DNA of 64,000 nucleotides from Algoriphagus sanaruensis. GTDB taxonomy: Bacteria > Bacteroidota > Bacteroidia > Cytophagales > Cyclobacteriaceae. The notes below the pieces were generated by a model. That model was given only the letters and a program-made list of their open reading frames with translations. It was not told where the DNA came from and made no database searches. The stretch lies in contig NZ_CP012836.1 in the NCBI RefSeq assembly GCF_001593605.1, forward strand, positions 496,001-560,000, in the 5' to 3' direction. Positions 25,767-34,258 of the stretch are shown in pieces. The position numbers were made by a program, and so were the translations under genes. Position 1 is the stretch's first letter. Every line of letters starts with the position of its first letter.

Positions 25767-25794
25767 TAGGCTGACCGAATAAACGATCAGCCTA
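25767..25794 (-). terminator. Intrinsic terminator after the phosphosulfolactate synthase gene
   Basis: An 8-bp perfect stem (TAGGCTGA with its complement) with a 12-nt loop lies 18 bp after the comA-like stop and is followed on the minus strand by a T-rich TATTTTTG stretch. That stretch also matches TAnnTTTG (25766-25759), but no -33 element fits. Confidence 0.75.
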
Positions 25795-25811
25795 GAATAA
25801 GTTGAGTGAGA

Positions 25812-26612
25812 TTAAAGTTTGATTTCACCCAGAAAGTGATCGAACGTGTCCCCTCTCAGCCCCAAACGGATAGTTTCCAAAGGAATTACCTCTGAAGGGC
25901 TAATATTTCCAAGGTTGACATTTGCTCCAAGAAGCTTGATAAACCAAACCTGCTGGGATTTTTGAGGTGCTTCCCAAATGATTCGCTCTTCAGGAACTTG
26001 TGTCAAAATTTCTTCAACTAGACCTTGACGAACTTCTCCTGAATCACGGAAAAGTCCGACATTTCCTCCTTCTCTTGCCTCACCGATAACCTTCCAAGCT
26101 CCTGCACCAAGTTCAGTTTGCATTTGCTCGATCCACTTGTATGGAGGAATAATTTTAGCAGCATCTTTGGAACCCACCTCTGAAAGTACAGTCACCTGCT
26201 GAGAAAGCGTATGGATATACTCGCATTTTCGGTCATGATTTAAAGAAATGGAACCATCTGAAACTTCAGCGTATTCGAGTCCAAACTTATCAAGTACTTT
26301 GCGATAGTCATCAAATTGACCCCTAACGATAAAGGCCTCAAACAAGGTCCCTCCAAAATAAACTGGGATTCCTGCTTCCTTGTAAACCGCAATTTTCTCA
26401 GAAAGCTTTTTAGTCACATAGGAGGTCGCCCAACCTAACTTGACAATATCCACGAAGTCTGAGCAACTATCTACAAAATCTTCTGTTTCTCTTAGGCTGA
26501 GACCCTTGTCCATCGCCATAGTAAATCCCGTGTTACGTGGCTTTTCAGTACGTACAGGGAGATTCTTCAGCACATAATTCATGTGATTTTTATTTGATTT
26601 TAATGGCCACAT
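25812..26612 (-). CDS. Phosphosulfolactate synthase (ComA family)
   Basis: A TIM-barrel enzyme of the ComA family (PF02679), which adds sulfite to phosphoenolpyruvate to give (R)-phosphosulfolactate. In methanogens this is the first step of coenzyme M synthesis; in bacilli a relative supplies sulfolactate. Visible blocks are KPRNTGFTMAMDKGLS, VDIVKLGWATSYV, YFGGTLFEAF, YAEVSDGSISL and LSEVGSKD. The 266-residue frame starts at ATG 26612; a second ATG at 26582 gives 256 residues starting MNYVLKNLP and may be the true start. No comB/comC homologues (phosphatase, sulfolactate dehydrogenase) are next to it. Sulfonolipids are known in this bacterial group, so a role in making a sulfonate precursor is plausible but inferred. 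Confidence 0.85.
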   Translation of the reverse strand: MWPLKSNKNHMNYVLKNLPVRTEKPRNTGFTMAMDKGLSLRETEDFVDSCSDFVDIVKLGWATSYVTKKLSEKIAVYKEAGIPVYFGGTLFEAFIVRGQFDDYRKVLDKFGLEYAEVSDGSISLNHDRKCEYIHTLSQQVTVLSEVGSKDAAKIIPPYKWIEQMQTELGAGAWKVIGEAREGGNVGLFRDSGEVRQGLVEEILTQVPEERIIWEAPQKSQQVWFIKLLGANVNLGNISPSEVIPLETIRLGLRGDTFDHFLGEIKL

Positions 26613-26626
26613 GGAATCTCACATGT

Positions 26627-26655
26627 AAGAAGCTCATCCCTAAGGGTGACTTCTT
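26627..26655 (-). other. Imperfect hairpin between the TPR gene and the ComA-family gene
   Basis: AAGAAG and CTTCTT enclose a second partial stem (TCACCC with GGGaTGA), about 12 pairs with one bulge. It lies between two genes read in the same direction and has no following T-run, so it may be a weak terminator or a processing site. Confidence 0.35.
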
Positions 26656-26691
26656 GGCCATGCTTGATTTCATTTGCTAGGTTATAAAGTT

Positions 26692-28107
26692 TTAAAGCAG
26701 AGACTGTTGATCTCTATATTGGGCAATGATTTTGTAAATGGCTTTTTGCTTGGTCAATTCAGGCATTAACTCATACAAAATCGTATGCCTATCGAAGTCC
26801 AAAGTTAACGCATTTTCCAAATAAGTGAAGGCCTCTTTGTATTTGCCCATTTTGATTAAATACACGACAAGTCGATAATAAAGCTCTGCCTCTTCGGGCA
26901 ACTCATCGATCCCTTCTCGGACTACATCTATCGCCTCCTCAAATCGATTTTGCTCAAAATAGATCACCGAAAGGTTGACATACGTCTCCATGATTCCGGA
27001 TTCTAGATTGATTGCCTCTTCGTAGGCCTCGGAGCTGGCTTGAAGATTTCCCAAATTAAACTCAGCATCTGCCAATCCGACCCAATAGTTAGGATTGTTC
27101 TTATTGAGTTGGAGGGCTTTTTTGAAATAGTGAATCGCTTCAAAATACTTTTCCTTTTTCAGCATACACATGCCAAGGCCAAACCAGGCATCGTCATATT
27201 CCTCATCCAGCTTTGCGGATTTTTTAAAGTATTTAAATGCTTCGTCAATCTTTCCTAGTTTTTCATAGGCGGCACCGAGATAGCAGCAATTTTCAGCATT
27301 AGCTCCCTCACAATTGATGGTATTTTGATACGCTTCCAATGCCTCTTCGTACTGATGGGTATTCATCAAGGAATTACCCATGTTGAAATAGGCAGAAGCA
27401 AAAGCATCATCAATCAAAAGTGCATACTCGTAGGCTTTGATCGCATCTTCAAATCTTCCTAGTCGATTATAAACCACCCCCAAATTATACCAGGCTCCGG
27501 CAGAGTATGGGTCTTGATCAATAAACTCCTGGTAGAACTCAAGGATTTCGTCAAAAGAACCTTCTTCCTCCGTAATCATGGCAAGCTGAAAAAGCGCATC
27601 CTCATGATTGATTCGGTTTTTAACCGCTTCTTTGAAATAATAGCTCGCTTTATTATTGTCGCCTTTTGCTCTGTAAAGGTTACCCAAAGAGTAAAAAACT
27701 TCTGCTTTATCTTCGGCCATTGGCAGGTAATTTTCCAATAGCTCAATTCCTTCTTGGGCGCTATCAGCCAAAATCAATGCATTGGCTAAGGCCAAAACAA
27801 TCTCCTCATTGTTTGGAGATAGGTTATTGAGGTGCTCCAAAATCTCTAATCCTTCATCCAATTCATCGTTGAAGATTAGACATTGAGCTTTTAAAAGCCG
27901 GATTTCAACTGAAAAAGGAAATTTTTCCAAGGCATATTCTGAAGCTCTCAAGGCTTTCAAGAATTTCTGCTGATCGAAGTAAAACCGGATGATGTCTTCT
28001 AGCTCTTCCTCTTCGAAATAGAGGTCGAGGTTGGATTTGAGAGAATTTTCAAAACGTTCAACAAGTTTTTTGTCCTCTTCCCAGTCGTGATCGTGGTCTC
28101 CAGTCAT
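26692..28107 (-). CDS. Cytosolic tetratricopeptide-repeat protein
   Basis: A 471-residue acidic protein without signal peptide, made of about twelve TPR units from residue 45 to the end. The repeats are well formed in the middle, for example AWYNLGVVYNRLGRFEDAIK, AYFNMGNSLMNTHQYEEALE and AWFGLGMCMLKKEKYFEAIH. A short unordered acidic His/Asp N-terminus (GDHDHDWEEDKK) precedes them. This is a protein-interaction scaffold; nothing in the sequence shows the partner. It lies upstream of the ComA-family gene with an 80-bp gap containing a hairpin, and downstream of a 138-bp gap. Confidence 0.9.
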   Translation of the reverse strand: MTGDHDHDWEEDKKLVERFENSLKSNLDLYFEEEELEDIIRFYFDQQKFLKALRASEYALEKFPFSVEIRLLKAQCLIFNDELDEGLEILEHLNNLSPNNEEIVLALANALILADSAQEGIELLENYLPMAEDKAEVFYSLGNLYRAKGDNNKASYYFKEAVKNRINHEDALFQLAMITEEEGSFDEILEFYQEFIDQDPYSAGAWYNLGVVYNRLGRFEDAIKAYEYALLIDDAFASAYFNMGNSLMNTHQYEEALEAYQNTINCEGANAENCCYLGAAYEKLGKIDEAFKYFKKSAKLDEEYDDAWFGLGMCMLKKEKYFEAIHYFKKALQLNKNNPNYWVGLADAEFNLGNLQASSEAYEEAINLESGIMETYVNLSVIYFEQNRFEEAIDVVREGIDELPEEAELYYRLVVYLIKMGKYKEAFTYLENALTLDFDRHTILYELMPELTKQKAIYKIIAQYRDQQSLL

Positions 28108-28245
28108 TCGAATACGTTATGGTTTTTTTAAGATACCAAATAATCAGGTTTCTCAATAGTTGGCTTCTACTTTTTTTTGAGGTTTTCAGAAACTGATTCC
28201 CACTAGATTAGGCAGGTAACGCCTACTTTCTAAAATTAGTTTGGT

Positions 28246-29205
28246 TTAAGGGTTTTTAGCCCACTCCAAGGTCTCTCTTAGAGGGGTAAACTTGAAGCCC
28301 AAAAGCTGTTGGATTTTTTGATTGGAGAATGTGATATTTTGTTGTGCCAAAAGAGCCGTTTGCCTGTTAAGGGGACTTTTACTAATGCCTATTTTAGTCC
28401 CGAACCAAGCCCACAGACTTCCCATCCAAATCATCCAGTCTTTCAGAGGCAAACTGGGAGCTTTTTCCCCAAAGACATCCGCTACTTGTTGAAAAAATTC
28501 CTGGTAAGAAATAGCGTTTGAGTTTAAAATAAATCGTTCTCCCCATTGTTCTTTTTGTACCAATTGACGGGTAATAAGAGCTGCATCTCGAAGGTCAATG
28601 TAATTCAGATCTCCTGTGGGATAAAAAGGATTTTCCTCTATAACATAAGAATATATGGCGGAGGAACTTTTTACATAATTCGCCTTTCCTAAAAGAATAG
28701 AAGGGTTGACTACAATCACATCCAATCCTTCTTGTGCAGCACGCCAAACTTCCAATTCTCCCAAATATTTTGATACCGCATATCCAGTATTCAGAGGAGA
28801 TTCTACCCACTTGAAATCTTCATCAATGGTTGAGAATTCAGCACTTCGACCGATAGCTGCAACAGAGCTTACGTGGACTAACTTTTTAACGCCTTTGGAA
28901 AGCATTGCATTGACGAGGTTTTTTGTTCCCTCGGTGTTGACAGCCAATAAATTTTCTTTTTGATCAGAAGAAAACGAAACTAAACCTGCCGAATGAATCA
29001 CCAAATCAATTCCCTCTAAAGAGTCACATAAAGCATCAAAATCTTCTAACTCGCCCTCTCGTAAGGTGATAGATTGATTCTCAAATTTTGTATAATCGAG
29101 TGACTGCTCAGGCCTTAACAGCCCAAAAATCTTCCCCAAAGAAGTAAACTCCTTGGCCAGTTGTGTTCCAAATAATCCGGTGATTCCCGTGATTAGAATA
29201 TTCAT
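28246..29205 (-). CDS. NAD(P)-dependent epimerase/dehydratase (extended SDR)
   Basis: A 319-residue extended short-chain dehydrogenase. The Rossmann loop is TGITGLFGTQLA at residue 6, VIHSAGLVSFS near 70, and the YxxxK catalytic pair is in GYAVSKYLGE near 142. It resembles dihydroflavonol-4-reductase-like or nucleoside-sugar epimerase-like proteins; the substrate cannot be read. It is the third gene of an operon after rfbC and a CpsB-like phosphatase gene, with a 5-bp gap, which makes a sugar or polysaccharide role more likely than a flavonoid-type one. Confidence 0.85.
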   Translation of the reverse strand: MNILITGITGLFGTQLAKEFTSLGKIFGLLRPEQSLDYTKFENQSITLREGELEDFDALCDSLEGIDLVIHSAGLVSFSSDQKENLLAVNTEGTKNLVNAMLSKGVKKLVHVSSVAAIGRSAEFSTIDEDFKWVESPLNTGYAVSKYLGELEVWRAAQEGLDVIVVNPSILLGKANYVKSSSAIYSYVIEENPFYPTGDLNYIDLRDAALITRQLVQKEQWGERFILNSNAISYQEFFQQVADVFGEKAPSLPLKDWMIWMGSLWAWFGTKIGISKSPLNRQTALLAQQNITFSNQKIQQLLGFKFTPLRETLEWAKNP

Positions 29206-29210
29206 ACGGA

Positions 29211-29960
29211 TTACAAACGTTGATTTAAGAACTCCGAGTTCCGGATTTTTTCGTAAACCCGATGATTTTTGGGCAGGGTTTGAAGCATGTCTAAATACCG
29301 CTCGTTATGGCAGTCTGTCCCCAAAAAAGAAACCGCATTTCGTTCCAAAAGCATCTCTGCAAAATCCTTTACCCCTTTGGAATAAAAGCCGGTCAGGGAC
29401 AATAAATTTACCTGAAAGATCAACTGTCTTTCGATTAATTCATCTTGAAGTTTTTTGTCCACCAATAAATATTGATAACGCTCAGGATGAGCTAAAATGG
29501 GTTTATAACCCGCCATTTCCAGATGAAAAATAATGTCCAATAGCATCTGAGGCTTATTAATAAAGCCAGTTTCTACCAAAATATATCGATCCCCAAAAGT
29601 GAGGAGTTCATCTCCAGATTTTATCTTTTCGAGAAAGATCTCATCCATGTAATATTCGGCAGCAGCCTCAATTTCCAAGGAAATGCCGTGGTTTTTGGCT
29701 GCTTTTCGGAGGTCTTCCAGGCCCATACTGATGATTTCTGGAGTATTCCGATAATACTCGGACATGATATGAGGGGTGGTAATAACTTTTCGCAAGCCAT
29801 AAGAAGCCAACCTACTTAAAAGCGAAATAGATTCTTCCATAGACTTAGATCCATCATCAATTCCAGGGATCAAATGTGAATGCATATCCACCTGAAGCCA
29901 AGAAAGATCAAAAGGTATCTCAACAGGATTTTTCTTTTTCAGAAAATCAAACCAACTCAT
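29211..29960 (-). CDS. CpsB/YwqE-type tyrosine-protein phosphatase (PHP domain)
   Basis: A 249-residue metal-dependent phosphatase of the PHP superfamily. The metal ligands are visible in VDMHSHLIPGIDDGSKS near 28, ITTPHIMSEYY near 60, EAAAEYYMDE near 98, LAHPERYQYL near 155 and LGTDCHNE near 212. Homologues CpsB and YwqE dephosphorylate the tyrosine kinases that control capsule and exopolysaccharide chain length. The cognate Wzc-type kinase is not in the window. It touches rfbC by 1 bp and precedes an epimerase gene by 5 bp, in keeping with regulation of surface polysaccharide. Confidence 0.9.
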   Translation of the reverse strand: MSWFDFLKKKNPVEIPFDLSWLQVDMHSHLIPGIDDGSKSMEESISLLSRLASYGLRKVITTPHIMSEYYRNTPEIISMGLEDLRKAAKNHGISLEIEAAAEYYMDEIFLEKIKSGDELLTFGDRYILVETGFINKPQMLLDIIFHLEMAGYKPILAHPERYQYLLVDKKLQDELIERQLIFQVNLLSLTGFYSKGVKDFAEMLLERNAVSFLGTDCHNERYLDMLQTLPKNHRVYEKIRNSEFLNQRL

Positions 29961-30514
29961 TATAATCCTCCTTCACTTTGTTTTAAAAATTCAGCAAGAT
30001 TAGGCCATTTTGTATCTTTTTCAGACAAAACGGGATTGATAACCTGCCAATCTATTCCTAATTCCGGATCACTCCAAAGCACCCCACCCTCCGAATCTTT
30101 GTGGTAATAATTTGAACATTTATAGGCAAAAACAGCGTCTTCTAAAACTGAAAATCCATGGGCAAACCCAGCCGGAACAAATAATAAATTAGCCCGTTCA
30201 GCATCAAGAACAGTAGAAAAGGATTGCCCGATAGTGGGAGAATCTTTCCTTAAATCCACTACTACATCCAAAACTTTCCCGGATATGACTCGAACGAGCT
30301 TTGCTTGGGCGAATGGAGCTCTTTGAAAATGTAACCCCCTAACTGTACCCTTGACAGAAAAAGACTGATTGTCCTGCACCCAATTTTCTGATATACCGAG
30401 ACTTTGAAGCCAATCCTGACGAAATGACTCAAAAAAATACCCTCTACTATCAGGAAAGATTTTTGGGAATATTTCAATCAAACCCTCTATTGGGGTTTTC
30501 CGTAATTCTGCCAT
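29960..30514 (-). CDS. rfbC: dTDP-4-dehydrorhamnose 3,5-epimerase
   Basis: RfbC (RmlC) epimerises dTDP-4-keto-6-deoxyglucose at C3 and C5 on the way to dTDP-L-rhamnose. The 184-residue cupin shows DSRGYFFESFR near 22, the catalytic His62 in RGLHFQ, VVVDLRKDSPTIG near 84, and FAHGFSVLED with the active Tyr in FAYKCSNYY. The C-terminal WSDPELGIDW is typical. It heads an operon with the CpsB-like phosphatase and the SDR gene. The other rhamnose genes rfbA, B and D are absent from the window. It is divergent from hflX across a 196-bp gap in which I see no clear promoter. Confidence 0.95.
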   Translation of the reverse strand: MAELRKTPIEGLIEIFPKIFPDSRGYFFESFRQDWLQSLGISENWVQDNQSFSVKGTVRGLHFQRAPFAQAKLVRVISGKVLDVVVDLRKDSPTIGQSFSTVLDAERANLLFVPAGFAHGFSVLEDAVFAYKCSNYYHKDSEGGVLWSDPELGIDWQVINPVLSEKDTKWPNLAEFLKQSEGGL

Positions 30515-30710
30515 GTTCGGGGTGCTAGATTTGGGCTCAAGGCGCTAAAATAACCATTCAAGGGAGGACTATCCTAATCAATTCTAAGGAATTATGCCCA
30601 AATTTGCAGGAGTGATTGTCAACCGAGACTAAAGCTTTTGCCAAGTTTGCATTTCTTGGATCGATTTTCACTTCCATTTTACCAATGAACGTCCGCAGAC
30701 GAACCACCCT

Positions 30711-31970
30711 ATGAGTAAATTTTCCAGAAAAATTCAAAAACTTCACGATACCGCTCCCAAAATTGAAACTGCCGTTTTGGTGACTTTGATTAGGCAGCAT
30801 CAACCTGAACATGAAGTAGAAGAACACCTGGAGGAACTGGCATTTTTAGCAGAAACACTAGGTGTGAAATCCGTGTATCGGTTTACCCAAAAAATGGATA
30901 AGCCAGATATTCGAACCTTTGTTGGAAAAGGGAAGCTTGAGGAAATTCAGGCCTATATCGAACACTTTGCTGTAGATATGGTGATTTTTGATGACGACCT
31001 TTCTCCCTCTCAAATGCGGAATTTAGAGAATGAGCTGAAAGTGAAAATCTATGATCGATCCTTGCTCATTTTGGATATTTTCTTGCAAAGAGCTCAAACT
31101 GCGCAGGCGAAAACCCAAGTTGAACTGGCTCGGTTCCAATATCTACTTCCACGATTAACCGGTATGTGGACTCACTTGGAACGACAAAGAGGGGGAACTG
31201 GAACCCGTGGAGGGGCAGGTGAAAAGGAAATAGAAACCGATAAAAGGGATATCCGTAACAAGATCGCCTTGCTTCGGGACAAGCTTAAGGAAATCGAAAA
31301 GCAGGGAGTCACCCAACGAAAAGGACGAAAAGGAATCGTTCGGGTGGCCTTGGTAGGTTATACCAATGTGGGTAAATCTACATTGATGAATTTGATCACC
31401 AAAACCGATATTCTTGCTGAAAATAAGCTTTTTGCGACCGTCGACGCAACCGTCCGGAAAGTAGTCTTAGACCATATTCCCTTTTTGCTTTCGGATACAG
31501 TAGGATTTATTCGAAAGCTGCCTACTCACTTGATCGAATCTTTCAAATCTACCTTGGATGAAATTCGGGAGGCCGACCTTTTAATTCATGTTGTGGATAT
31601 TTCTCACCCTGCCTTCGAAGATCATATCGCGGTAGTCAATCAAACTCTTCGAGAAATCAAAGCTGGAGAAAAGCCCGTTTTACTGGTTTTCAATAAAATT
31701 GACCTAGTCGATCAGATGCCGACAGAGGAGGAATCGATGCATATCAGCGAGCATGAGCTTCAAGAATCCCGTTATGTAGACTTCAAAGCACTTTCCGAAG
31801 CTTACGAAAAGAAAAATGGGATCAAACCTGTATTTATGGCGGCAGCTTCAGCAGAAAATGTCGAAGAATTCAGATCCGCATTGGTGGCTGAAGTCAAAAA
31901 ACAACATCGTAAAATTTATCCTCACTACCTCGAAGATCAAGTCGTGGACTGGGGCGATAAGTGGGAGTAG
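30711..31970 (+). CDS. hflX: Ribosome-associated GTPase HflX
   Basis: HflX is a GTPase that binds and splits stalled or hibernating ribosomes. The 419-residue protein has the N-terminal HflX domain with TFVGKGKLEEI near 65 and the linker block RQRGGTGTRGGAGEKEIETD near 160, followed by the G domain: P-loop GYTNVGKST near 216, ATVDATVRK, DTVGFIRKLP and NKIDL. Start ATG 30711 gives an N-terminus of normal length. It stands alone, divergent from rfbC and convergent with dgt, with 20 bp between stops. Confidence 0.96.
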   Translation: MSKFSRKIQKLHDTAPKIETAVLVTLIRQHQPEHEVEEHLEELAFLAETLGVKSVYRFTQKMDKPDIRTFVGKGKLEEIQAYIEHFAVDMVIFDDDLSPSQMRNLENELKVKIYDRSLLILDIFLQRAQTAQAKTQVELARFQYLLPRLTGMWTHLERQRGGTGTRGGAGEKEIETDKRDIRNKIALLRDKLKEIEKQGVTQRKGRKGIVRVALVGYTNVGKSTLMNLITKTDILAENKLFATVDATVRKVVLDHIPFLLSDTVGFIRKLPTHLIESFKSTLDEIREADLLIHVVDISHPAFEDHIAVVNQTLREIKAGEKPVLLVFNKIDLVDQMPTEEESMHISEHELQESRYVDFKALSEAYEKKNGIKPVFMAAASAENVEEFRSALVAEVKKQHRKIYPHYLEDQVVDWGDKWE

Positions 31971-31990
31971 AGTACTGAATAATTTCAAAC

Positions 31991-33340
31991 TCACCCCCCC
32001 GGAAACGCGATCCCATTTACCTTTCTGTACAGATTCAGGGCATACTTATCGGTCATCCCTGAAATAAAATCGACTAACGCACGAAGAAGTGGGTAGGGAT
32101 TAACTGCAGCTCCCCAACCTTTCATTGGAAAGTCTTCGGGCAAAAGACGCAAAATGCTTTTGTCCTTTCCAGAGAATTTTTCTGGTGCATAGAAATGGTG
32201 GTAGAGTGCGTTAGAAAAGACGGAAAGCAGTCCTTCCAAAATTTGAAATCCTGCAGCTTCTTTTTCCAAGACAACCTTGGATCGATAGATTTTTTGGACA
32301 GAAAGTGCAGCAATCTCGGACAAGGCCTTTGCTGATGGAATCATATCTGTGAGGGCTTTGTCAAAATTTCCCTTCCGCATTTGTTCCTCATACTGTCCAA
32401 AAATGGCTACAGTTTCTCGAATCAGTTGACCGATTGCAAGGGCCCTAAGCGCGCCTAAGTTTTGTGACTGAGTTCGGCTTTTCAACTTGTCCTTGTCAAG
32501 CTTATCGCCCAAAATAGGTTTGAGTAATTTGAGAGTTTCCTCAAAAGTCACCAAACCCATCGTGCAACCATCCTCCAAATCGATGATACTGTAACAGATA
32601 TCGTCGGCTGCCTCCACTAAAAAGGCCAATGGATGTCTCACCCAAGTATCCATGCTTATTTTTTCGACTCCAAGCACTTCGGCCATTTCCTCAAAATCTG
32701 CCAGTTGATTGATGAAAAACCCATATTTCTTTTGGCTTTTTCTGGCGATATCACGCTGAGCAATCAGGCTAGGCCGAGGATATTTGGTGAAGGCTGCGAG
32801 TGTGGCATAGGTGAGTTTTAAGCCAAATTGCTTAGAAACCAACATACGGTATCCTTGTGCATTTCCTTCGAAATTGATTAGGTCCGCCCATTGATCTACA
32901 CGGACATGCTTTTCCCAAACTTTACCTTCTGCATGAAGCCTGAAAAAATCCGAAATCGCTTCCTCACCAGCGTGTCCAAAAGGCGGATTTCCGATATCGT
33001 GGGTAAGCGCAGCGGCAGCGACGATGGAACCGATCGCAGAGGAGCTAATACCGAGATTTTGAAGATTGGGAAATTTTTCAAGTAAAAATTCTCCTGCTCC
33101 TTTGCCAAGAGATCGGCCAACACTCGATACCTCCAAGCTATGAGTAAGCCTTGTATGAACAAATGCTTGATCAGGAAGTGGGAATACCTGGGTTTTATCT
33201 TGAAGGTTACGGAAAGGTGCAGAGAAAATGATCCGATCATAATCGATTTCAAATTCACTTCGTCCTGATTCCTGATTAATTCCTGATTTTGGACCATCTC
33301 CAAACCTTCCGCCTGACAGCAGCTTTTCCCATTTCATCAT
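31991..33340 (-). CDS. dgt: Deoxyguanosinetriphosphate triphosphohydrolase
   Basis: Dgt cleaves dGTP to deoxyguanosine and triphosphate and so tunes dNTP pools; related enzymes limit phage. The 449-residue protein has the HD-domain marks: FVHTRLTHSLEVSS near 60, the HD pair in LTHDIGNPPFGHAGE near 113, and VEAADDICYSIIDLEDG with a further metal ligand near 237. The N-terminus (GINQESGRSEFEIDYDRI) is typical of the dGTPase group. Two adjacent ATGs (33340, 33337) are both possible. A TAATTTTG box (33352-33345) ends only 4 bp upstream, so the transcript may have almost no leader. Confidence 0.93.
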   Translation of the reverse strand: MMKWEKLLSGGRFGDGPKSGINQESGRSEFEIDYDRIIFSAPFRNLQDKTQVFPLPDQAFVHTRLTHSLEVSSVGRSLGKGAGEFLLEKFPNLQNLGISSSAIGSIVAAAALTHDIGNPPFGHAGEEAISDFFRLHAEGKVWEKHVRVDQWADLINFEGNAQGYRMLVSKQFGLKLTYATLAAFTKYPRPSLIAQRDIARKSQKKYGFFINQLADFEEMAEVLGVEKISMDTWVRHPLAFLVEAADDICYSIIDLEDGCTMGLVTFEETLKLLKPILGDKLDKDKLKSRTQSQNLGALRALAIGQLIRETVAIFGQYEEQMRKGNFDKALTDMIPSAKALSEIAALSVQKIYRSKVVLEKEAAGFQILEGLLSVFSNALYHHFYAPEKFSGKDKSILRLLPEDFPMKGWGAAVNPYPLLRALVDFISGMTDKYALNLYRKVNGIAFPGG

Positions 33341-33344
33341 AGCT

Positions 33345-33352
33345 CAAAATTA
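33345..33352 (-). promoter_or_regulatory. -7 box abutting the dgt start codon
   Basis: TAATTTTG on the minus strand is an exact TAnnTTTG match. The predicted transcript start is within 1-4 nt of the dgt ATG. No exact TTG stands 19-21 bp upstream. Confidence 0.4.
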
Positions 33353-33449
33353 GAAATACATTAGGACTATACACACCAAAAAATTCAAGCTTCCCAATTC
33401 TGCATGCTCTTTTCGTTAATAACCTTCTAGCCGAAGCCATCGTTTATTC

Positions 33450-33457
33450 TACCTTTG
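33450..33457 (+). promoter_or_regulatory. -7 box abutting the start of the DUF4382 gene
   Basis: TACCTTTG is an exact TAnnTTTG match ending one base before the ATG at 33459. The predicted transcript start (33460-33461) falls inside that ATG, and the next codon is GTG (33462), which could be a leaderless start. Confidence 0.4.
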
Positions 33458-33458
33458 C

Positions 33459-34256
33459 ATGGTGAAATCGAGAATTGTCTTACTTGTAATTAGCTTGTTT
33501 TCTTTTTGGGCTTGGTCATGTACCCCCGATGATCCGTCCCCAAAAGCCTTGGTTAATGTTTTTTTGGTCGATGCTCCCGCGAGTTGGGATTCGGTGATTG
33601 TAGAACTGGAAGGTGTGGAGTTGGAAATAATAGCTGCAAATCGAGCCGGCCAACTTGAATCAATAGTAATTCCATATGAGCTTGCAGACAAAAAGGTAGA
33701 CGTGTCCCAATTGGTGGCCGGGGTTTCGCTCCCTATAGGACGAAAAGAGATAGCCTTGGGGACATTAACTGGAATCAAGTTGAGACTAGGCACTTCCCAC
33801 CAGCTCTTCCAAGGGGAAAAAGGCTATTCGTTACCCGTCCCGAATCAAGAGACGGAATTTCCCGCCAACATTTCCCTGGAACTCCAAGCGGGGATTTCGT
33901 ATGATATTTATGTGGATTTAGACCTAGAGAGATCAATCCAAGTGTTTAAATCTTCGCCTCTAGAATTGAGTTTTCAGCCCCAAATAGCAGCTTTTTCAAC
34001 TATTGATCAGGGGCAAATTCAAGGTATACTATCACCCACCACATTATCCCCCGTAATCTATGCGATTCAAGGCTCAGATTCATTGAGCACTCAAATCAAT
34101 GGATCAGGAACCTTTCTTTTCAGACTCAATCCAGGAACCTACACCCTTTTCTTCGATCCAAAAGACGAGAGATATGCTCCGACTACTCGTTCGGGTATTT
34201 CCGTTGAAAAAGGAAAAGTAACTACTTTGGAACGCATCACCTTCAGCACCAATTAA
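33459..34256 (+). CDS. DUF4382 lipoprotein
   Basis: A 265-residue lipoprotein. The signal runs to FSFWAWSC, with Cys21 as the lipidated residue. DUF4382 follows at about 30-165, with the typical LVNVFLVDAPASWDSVIVEL opening and the GTLTGIKLRLG segment. A second, beta-rich C-terminal part (about 185-262) resembles a prealbumin-like or carboxypeptidase-regulatory fold (GTFLFRLNPGTYTLFFDP). Function unknown; such proteins are common in Bacteroidota. The start is ATG 33459 or GTG 33462. It lies 2 bp before ribD and may be co-transcribed with it and msrC. Confidence 0.85.
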   Translation: MVKSRIVLLVISLFSFWAWSCTPDDPSPKALVNVFLVDAPASWDSVIVELEGVELEIIAANRAGQLESIVIPYELADKKVDVSQLVAGVSLPIGRKEIALGTLTGIKLRLGTSHQLFQGEKGYSLPVPNQETEFPANISLELQAGISYDIYVDLDLERSIQVFKSSPLELSFQPQIAAFSTIDQGQIQGILSPTTLSPVIYAIQGSDSLSTQINGSGTFLFRLNPGTYTLFFDPKDERYAPTTRSGISVEKGKVTTLERITFSTN

Positions 34257-34258
34257 CG

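Noticed and set aside
30515..30710. Promoter or small RNA in the rfbC-hflX divergent gap
   Set aside because: I found no exact TAnnTTTG box on either strand and no stable hairpin; the gap is left without annotation.
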